DNA from: Atrina japonica
Taxonomy: Eukaryota > Mollusca > Bivalvia > Pterioida > Pinnidae
NCBI GenBank assembly: GCA_030159075.1
Contig: BROG01000044.1
Span: 558,001 to 622,000 of the forward strand
Reading direction: 5' to 3'
Length of the DNA: 64,000 nucleotides
Under the pieces are notes generated by a model. That model searched no databases. It worked only from the letters and a program-made list of their open reading frames with translations, and was not told the DNA's origin. Of the stretch, positions 59,401 to 64,000 are shown piece by piece. Position 1 is the first letter of the stretch; every line of letters starts with the position of its first letter. Position numbers and translations under genes: made by a program.

Positions 59401-62400
59401 TTAAAACATGTTGAAAAAATATATACAACTCGTATCTATGTGTAAAAATCTGTCTTGACAAGCATCCATATGAAAAGGATTGGTCTGGACCTGTATTATT
59501 ACCAGGTAACTTTTCAGTCAATATCATTCAGTTTATTTGTCAACAAGTACTTTTAATTTTGTTCATGGAATGCGCTCTTACATATAGCATCATACTGAAA
59601 TGCTCTCTCTTTGGACAGGTCAGAAGCAAATGATATGGCCTTAAGGCTAGCCAAAGCTTACACAAAAAATGAGGATGTAATTGTTATTGAGAAGTAAGTG
59701 TTTGGTTTTAAATTTGATATCATTGACAAATCTTGGCATAACTAGAGTTGTAACATAGACAAAACTAGACATTACTAGAGTTGTAACATAGACAAAACTA
59801 GACATTACTAGAGTTGTAACATAGATAAAACTAGATGTTACTAGAGATGTAACATAAATAAAACTAGACATTACTAGAGTTGTAACATAGATAAAACTAG
59901 ACATTACTAGAGTTGTAACATAGACAAAACTAGACATTACTAGAGTTGTAACATAGACAAAACTAGACATTACTAGAGTTGTAACATAGACAAAACTAAA
60001 CATTACTAGAGTTGTAACATAGACAAAACTAGACATCCAGTACTAGGGTTGTTACATAGACAAAACTAGATGTAAAATTCTAGGTTTTTAACATTGACAA
60101 AACTGGACAATACTAGCTTCATATCTGTCCAAAAAGACCTGCCACAAACATTAGTCATGTTTTAGATTACATTGTCGACCTATGTGACTCAGGTTTGCTG
60201 TATATCCTTTATATTACTTAGACAAGGGTATTATTATTTGTATTATTGTATACCAGCATATTATTGCTTCCTTTTAATTTTCATTATTTTCATCCTAAGA
60301 TAAGAGGACAATTTAAAAAAAAAATTTTGGAAGTGAAATTTTCATGCTAGATAATTATAGCAGGGACATATAGGCCATCCATGAGACCAGGGTGCTTTGG
60401 AGTGAATTTAAGACGTGATTAATATGTTCTCTGTCGCAAAAAGGCGACGATAATCAGTGGCGACAATTTCTAGGTATACAGTTAAAGTTACACTATATTC
60501 CCTTATTTATATATCCAATATATGAAAGGAACATTGATATAATTTTATTGACTTTTACTCACTCAATGTTGGATCATTTCTGAATCAGTTGTTGACCACT
60601 TTTCAGCGCTTATCATGGAAACATTGGAAGTATTCTAGATATAAGCCCGTCCAAGTGGAAAAAGATGGGAGCAGAAAAGAAAGAATGGGTTCATGTTGTA
60701 TGTATAGGTTCAGTACTTCTTTTAAACATGCAATACTGATGTTTACATACCTGTGTCTAAACTACCCATTTATTTATAACCTCTGTCTATGCTACTGATC
60801 TATATATAACCTCTGTCTATGCTACTCCTCTGTATAAAACCTCTGTCTATGCTACTCATCAATATATAATCTCTGTCTATGCTACTCATCAATATATATT
60901 CTCTGTCTATGCTACTCATTTACTTATAACCTCTGTCTATTCTGGTCATCTGTTTATAACCTTTATCTGTGTTACTCATCTATCTTTAACCTCTATGCTA
61001 CTCATCTATTTATAACCTCTGTCTATGCTTCTCCTCTATTTATAACCTCTGTCTATGCTACTCTATATATAACCTCTGTCTTTTATACTCACCTATTTAT
61101 AACCTTTGTCTATGTTATTCATATATATTTGTAACATCTGTCTATGCTATCCATCTACCTATAACCTCTGTCTATGCTACTCATTTGTTTATAACCTCTA
61201 TCTATGCTACTCATTCATATATATTTTCTGTCAATGCTACTCCTTTATATATAAACTCTTGTCTATGCTACTCATATGTTCATAACCTCTGTCTAGACTA
61301 TGCTACTCATCTATTTATCTATCTATCTATACTTCTTTATTTATAGCCACTGTCTATGCTACTCAATTATTTTATAACCTCTATCTATACTTCTTTATTT
61401 ATAGCCACTGTCTATGCTACTCATCTATTTATAATCTCTATTTGTACTTCTTTATTTATAACCCCTGTCTATGCTTCTCATCTACTTATAACCTCTGTCT
61501 ATGCTACTCATCTATTCATAACCTATGTCTATACTTCTATTTATAACCTCTGTCTATACTTCTCATCTATTTATAACCTGTCTATACTTCTCACTATTTA
61601 TAACCTCTGTCTATGTTACTCATCTATTTATAACCTCTGTCTATGTTACTCATCTATTTATAACCTCTGTCTATGCTACTCATCTATTTATAACCTCTGT
61701 CTATGCTACTCATCTATTTATAACCTCTGTCTATACTTTTTATCTATCTATAACCTCTGTCTATGCTACTCGTGTATGTACTGTTATTTCCTGAGTATTT
61801 CCTGCAGGTTATATATTTTTTTCTAGGAAAGTAGGTTCTGCGGGCTAATCTAGCAGCATGGGCTATCTAGATCTTTTTTGATTTGAATTAAGTACTAAAA
61901 AATCGTTTGACATTCAGTTCATTAACATTCTTTAAGCACCAATTTCACTGTGAAACATTCACACACGGATGTTTGTTCTACCACCAATCGAACACAGTGT
62001 CCTCTGAGTCAGTGTGAAAAAGTTTGATATGGTCCTCTGTATAATTGGCAGGTATTCTGGTATGCTTTTTTTTTTTTTACTAAATCATGGATTTTAGGTC
62101 AATGCAGCTTATAATGGTGCAGCAGGTAATATGCAGGAAATAATGGTATAACCTTTGGCTATGCTACTCATCTAATTATTACATACTTACACTATTCAGT
62201 ATTCAACTATTCAAAACTTTTTATGAAAATAACTCATCTACATGTATTTGATAAAATCTGTTTTCACTATGCAGCTATTTCAAGCCTATGTTACAACTAT
62301 ATTTTACATTTATTCACTTTCTCTGTTTCCAGTTTTCTTATATGATATCCCATAGAGAGAAAGATGAAATGTCAAACTCAGAGTATCGATTTGTTGTTGT

Positions 62401-62528
62401 TTTTTTGCTAGGTTGATTGTCCAGACACCTACCGGGGTAAATACAAAGAAGATTGTGTAAATCCAGGTATCCATTATGCCAATGATGTCAAAAAATGCAT
62501 ACAGCAGGCACACGAAAAGGGCAGAAAT
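44396..62528 (+). CDS. ETNPPL/PHYKPL: PLP-dependent phospho-lyase, ETNPPL/PHYKPL family, 5' part (gene-level entry)
   Basis: Exons 44396-44451, 58021-58139, 59215-59374, 59619-59693, 60607-60697 and 62412-62528 join in frame to 206 codons and continue beyond the window. Human ETNPPL splits phosphoethanolamine to acetaldehyde, ammonia and phosphate; human PHYKPL acts on 5-phosphohydroxylysine. Both are class-III aminotransferase-fold PLP enzymes. Landmarks are LRKKHIG-like [63 protein letters not shown] and PDTYRG. The PLP lysine (TMGKP region in human) would be on a later exon. I cannot decide between the two substrates. NTNSR(F/Y)LHD of both human enzymes is TTCAGFLDD here, so this may be a diverged paralogue. 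Confidence 0.9.
44885..46042. mobile_element. 1.15-kb element with inverted ends (non-autonomous DNA transposon?)
   Basis: The left end has three 16-bp direct copies of 'ttcgatagtccgacgg' (44887-44932). The right end (46013-46040) is their reverse complement, 'tcggactatcggaccgtc' then 'ggactatcg'. ACAT lies outside both ends and could be a target duplication. No transposase reading frame was recognised inside. It lies in phospho-lyase intron 1. Confidence 0.65.
45737..45926. repeat. Nested inverted repeat, 15-bp arms
   Basis: 'gtcaccacgcaattt' at 45737-45751 and its exact reverse complement at 45912-45926, inside the 44885-46042 element. It may be a subterminal hairpin or a second, nested insertion. 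Confidence 0.65.
46245..46880 (-). pseudogene. Mariner-like transposase remnant, split by a MITE
   Basis: The minus strand from 46880 encodes a mariner N-terminal [23 protein letters not shown], then [20 protein letters not shown] and DNPRPG. Next comes a frameshift, [17 protein letters not shown] in another frame, and an internal TGA. After the insertion 46406-46595 the product resumes with [21 protein letters not shown] and [12 protein letters not shown], down to about 46250. The DDE/D catalytic core is missing. It is a dead 5' part of a mariner-type element and gives no functional protein. Residue matches are from memory of the family. Confidence 0.85.
46406..46595. mobile_element. MITE family A inserted in the mariner remnant
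   Basis: 190 bp with TA at both ends and degenerate inverted ends ('tacagtcatgaatcttgtct' and 'gcaagtttgcctgta'). The body matches 2552-2675 and 56692-57255. Taking it out with one TA joins the mariner codons R-D-I and V-S-A-V in frame, so this is a clean TA-target insertion. Confidence 0.85.
46885..50110 (+). other. Phospho-lyase intron 1, unassigned part
   Basis: AT-rich. Two loosely similar stretches (47760-47900 and 48120-48300, sharing 'ttggatgtac', 'ccag.gac..', 'tcagagat.agactaaaa' and 'caaatagacaaag') look like an old duplication. A family F-related fragment lies at 49780-49840. No exon seen. Confidence 0.5.
50210..51100. repeat. Dispersed repeat C, several copies in both orientations
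   Basis: Two forward copies begin near 50220 and 50355 and another near 50535 ('gggcatt', 'tttttactacttagattgat', 'aggcata'). From about 50700 to 51100 two partial copies read in reverse ('ccctttcactcaacctta', 'tgtacatcaagtaactgtag'). The block is a cluster of self-insertions or copies. Confidence 0.65.
51115..51254. repeat. Three near-perfect 46-bp direct copies
   Basis: Units start at 51115, 51161 and 51207 ('acatattcagtttgtcagct' onward). I see no mismatch between the copies except at the last base or two. Confidence 0.95.
52471..52559. mobile_element. MITE family D fragment cut by repeat C
   Basis: 'tatagtgaaacctgtcttga' to 'ccactgacttggttacag', then the sequence changes to repeat C. 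The right half is missing. Confidence 0.6.
52560..53040 (+). repeat. Dispersed repeat C copy
   Basis: 'ggggcatttatagcttttt', 'tttttcttttactacttaga', 'cacagacataaaaatt' and 'cgaccttactatttgtacat' in family order. An insert at about 52650-52865 resembles the sequence at 31060-31265 ('ttttgttgttttaa', 'aaaacaaatt.gttgaca'). Confidence 0.6.
53881..54140. repeat. Direct duplication
   Basis: 'cctacagatacatgaattttaatcatattatcaacct' near 53835 onward to 'aaggaaagaaaa' recurs near 54057-54133 with few changes, offset about 222 bp. The two copies are separated by unrelated sequence. Confidence 0.7.
54790..56690 (+). other. Phospho-lyase intron 1, no gene seen
   Basis: AT-rich sequence with a short TA run at 55280-55298. 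Nothing else identified. Confidence 0.5.
56692..57255. mobile_element. MITE family A copy split by repeat C
   Basis: The left part (56692-56805) opens 'tacagtcatacttgtctaca' and contains 'aaaggccactcaagggaac'. The right part (57195-57255) has 'ggcaggtgccctttatacag' and 'gcaagttagactaca'. Repeat C (about 56810-57180) lies between. Confidence 0.7.
56810..57180 (+). repeat. Dispersed repeat C copy, nested in MITE A
   Basis: 'gaagcattagctgtgtctac', 'tgatgtacgataacaag', 'gaaaataaggtcaggtcc' and 'tgtccctttaac', same order as 38670-39030. Confidence 0.7.
57616..57715. repeat. Family F-related fragment
   Basis: 'ttaacccatttatccctaaa' and 'cacatttggacttgtctaag', parallel to 34545-34640. Confidence 0.5.
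58021..58139 (+). CDS. ETNPPL/PHYKPL: Phospho-lyase exon 2
   Basis: Acceptor 'ttcatttttaaag', entering phase 2; donor CATG|gtaagg. It encodes [20 protein letters not shown], then [19 protein letters not shown]. The V of VGHCHP is split to the next exon. Strong match to (Q/R)QYMYDE.G..YLDCINNVAH. Confidence 0.95.
58185..58318. mobile_element. Repeat H copy 2 with inverted ends
   Basis: Ends 'gtgttgaatgg' and 'cactcaacac' are inverted. Inside, 'ggaaatctccacccgagtgg' and 'gccacgaaggttgagatttc' are also inverted, so it can fold back on itself. It lies 45 bp after the exon 2 donor. Confidence 0.7.
59215..59374 (+). CDS. ETNPPL/PHYKPL: Phospho-lyase exon 3
   Basis: Acceptor 'tcttttttttcag', donor GG|gtacgt. 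It encodes [20 protein letters not shown], then [20 protein letters not shown] and [14 protein letters not shown]. The family's NTNSR(F/Y)LHD is TTCAGFLDD here; the flanks are well conserved. Confidence 0.95.
59619..59693 (+). CDS. ETNPPL/PHYKPL: Phospho-lyase exon 4
   Basis: Acceptor 'ctctttggacag', donor AA|gtaagt. It encodes (G)[18 protein letters not shown] and DVIVIE. SEAND is the PLP-phosphate-side loop of class-III aminotransferase folds. Confidence 0.95.
59740..60085 (+). repeat. Minisatellite 11, 33-bp unit, about 10 copies
   Basis: 'gttgtaacatagacaaaact' plus 'agacattactaga' repeated in the intron after exon 4, starting 47 bp past the donor. Nearly uniform, so recent. The reverse-strand open frame ([11 protein letters not shown]) is an artefact of the 33-bp period. 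Confidence 0.95.
60290..60480. repeat. Dispersed repeat G, copy 3
   Basis: 'gataagaggacaattt', 'ccatccatgaga', 'gtgaatttaagacg' and 'aatttctaggtataca', as in copies 1 and 2. Confidence 0.6.
60607..60697 (+). CDS. ETNPPL/PHYKPL: Phospho-lyase exon 5
   Basis: Acceptor 'ccacttttcag', donor GTT|gtatgt, leaving phase 0. It encodes (N)[17 protein letters not shown] and [13 protein letters not shown]. The human counterpart is HAYHGHLSSLI(D/E)ISPYKF..KEWVHV. Confidence 0.95.
60735..61775 (+). repeat. Minisatellite 12, 30-bp unit, 1.0 kb
   Basis: About 34 copies of 'ctatttataacctctgtcta' plus 'tgctactcat'. It starts 38 bp after the exon 5 donor. The most uniform copies (61600-61730) are at the right end. 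It creates long spurious frames on the + strand. Confidence 0.95.
62412..62528 (+). CDS. ETNPPL/PHYKPL: Phospho-lyase exon 6
   Basis: Acceptor 'tgttttttttgctag', phase 0/0, donor AAT|gtaagt. It encodes [20 protein letters not shown] and [19 protein letters not shown]. It matches the family segment PDTYRG.YREDH...YA..VK, and stops just before the (K)IAAF strand. Later exons lie outside the window. Confidence 0.95.
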
Positions 62529-64000
62529 GTAAGTGCTCAAAACAAGGCAGAAGTTCCTTTATACATTTTGTATGTGTGGCAACCAGTTAAATCTTTATCC
62601 ACCTCTGGTTTGGAACTGAAACCAGTCAATGAAATCTAACAAATTATTTTGCCACTTCTTTGTCATTTAATTTAAAATGCTATTGAAATGTACGTATGTA
62701 GAGTTTCTCAGATTAGCAGGATGTTATTTCATAATATATGATATTTGATTTTACTTGCAGTATCATACATATTTATATAACATGGCATTGTATGTAGCTG
62801 TGATCATTGTGATAATAAAAGCAACTACTACACATTTGTACACATTAGGATCTACTTTCAACACCTAAAGTATTGATTTTTTGTTGGACATCAATATTTG
62901 TCACTTATGTTATTGTCTTCGTTTATTTTATATAAAACCAACAATTTTTAAATGCTGGTAAAATCTACAATTCATACCAGAATTTGACAAATTTGTACAA
63001 ATTTATAGTAAGATAATTTCATATATCTAAAATATATGCATTTTTAAATTATCATGTTTAGTTACAGAAATGACAGTATTTTTCTCATGGAATAGTTTTG
63101 TAAATTCTGTAATTATTCTTTCAGTCTAATGAAATATGTCAAAATTTACCTGAAATAGTTTTATCCTCCGCAGAATCATTATTTTCTCAAAATAAAGAAA
63201 GAGTATATCTATCTGAATTTCATAAAGATTAAAAATATGAATTCAGTTTCCTTCATGAAAAAATAACATATTTGAAATATTGCTTAAATTAGTGGATTCT
63301 GTGGGCATATAAAAATTGTTGGTTTTATATAAAACAAAGAAAAAATTAAATTTGATGAATATTTATGTCCCATGACTGTAAGTTCCATAAGTAGCACAGC
63401 AGTTGAAGTATGCATCATTAGTCAATTTTAAGGCTCTCACCATTGACAGGAACAGACCAGTGACTACTAGTTTGTTTTATGAATGGTAAAGTGTCCAACC
63501 ACGGACACACTGGCATCTGAGTTAGTTCCTTCCCATGATTCAACAATATTATTTTTACTGACACTGTAAAAAAAAAAAACAGATTTCTAAAGATGCGTTG
63601 TTTTCAAATGATGGCTCTAAAATTGATCTGAATCAATAAATACATGCACTCTTTTCTCTTGTTGTATAGGCCAACAGGCATTGTAATTTGTCAAGAGCTT
63701 AATGTTATTGTGGCCATTCAGGCCTTTTAGTGTGATATTGTTGCTGTTATTTAATACATTAAGATGACTCCATGTTTTGTTTCATGTTGTTTCAAGATTG
63801 CTTGACTGCATGAATACAGTATACAGGGTTATTTTTCACCAAATTTTATTTTCAACTTAATACATTTTGCCCCATTTTAAATTAGCCCAGACTCATTTAC
63901 AATTTTTATCCCCGCTGATTTTGGAGATGAAATAAACTATAAAATCTTAAGATCAGTAAGCAGTTCAAAGATGCACTCAAAAAGACAGATTTATTACCAT
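62529..64000 (+). other. Phospho-lyase intron, to the right edge
   Basis: No exon of the family (e.g. AAF.AES, GGQI, GKP) is readable here, and no known repeat stands out. Confidence 0.6.

Noticed and set aside
59647..60036. 129-residue reverse frame ([11 protein letters not shown] repeats)
   Set aside because: 33-bp minisatellite overlapping the end of exon 4 on the other strand.
61356..61826. 156-residue frame ([10 protein letters not shown] repeats)
   Set aside because: 30-bp minisatellite inside a phospho-lyase intron.

Overview
The window is AT-rich animal genomic DNA with short exons, GT-AG introns, large repeat-filled introns, tRNA-derived SINEs, MITE-like elements and many minisatellites. 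The dispersed repeats, such as a block ending in 'agcttttagctcaggtga' and a 'gggacctcggttttaac' SINE tail, resemble those of bivalve molluscs. Bivalve is therefore my best guess, made from memory of such repeats rather than from a search. No bacterial, viral or organellar gene was seen.

Two protein genes can be read, both on the + strand and both cut by the window edges. The first (119-19526) is the 3' half of GFPT, glutamine:fructose-6-phosphate aminotransferase, the first committed enzyme of the hexosamine pathway. Eight coding positions lead to a stop at 19524-19526 and cover both sugar-isomerase (SIS) domains. One of these positions is duplicated. Two adjacent 162-nt, phase 0/0 exons (10491-10652 and 11388-11549) encode alternative versions of the same 54-residue segment of the last SIS domain, which is the arrangement of mutually exclusive exons. 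This is the most interesting signal in the window.

The second gene (44396-62528, continuing past the right edge) is the 5' half of a PLP-dependent class-III aminotransferase-fold phospho-lyase of the ETNPPL/PHYKPL (AGXT2L) family. Six coding exons are visible. The first aligns without a gap to the human N-terminus and is joined to exon 2 by a 13.6-kb intron. The substrate-side motif NTNSR of the human enzymes is replaced here. The PLP lysine lies outside the window.

The 24.9 kb between the genes, and most intron sequence, is repeat. About a quarter of the window is minisatellite: units of about 21-37 bp in most arrays, 46-80 bp in a few, and blocks from 0.14 to 4.8 kb. The largest are at 3764-6370 and 22050-26845. 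Between them lie several MITE-like families with TA-flanked inverted ends, three tRNA-derived SINEs, one reverse SINE tail, fold-back hairpins, a 1.15-kb element with inverted ends, and a decayed mariner transposase (46245-46880) split by a MITE. One minisatellite (14665-15245) appears to have grown from the end of a MITE.

The two genes share no obvious pathway and look like chance neighbours. All exon calls rest on homology recalled from memory plus splice signals and phase, with no transcript evidence.
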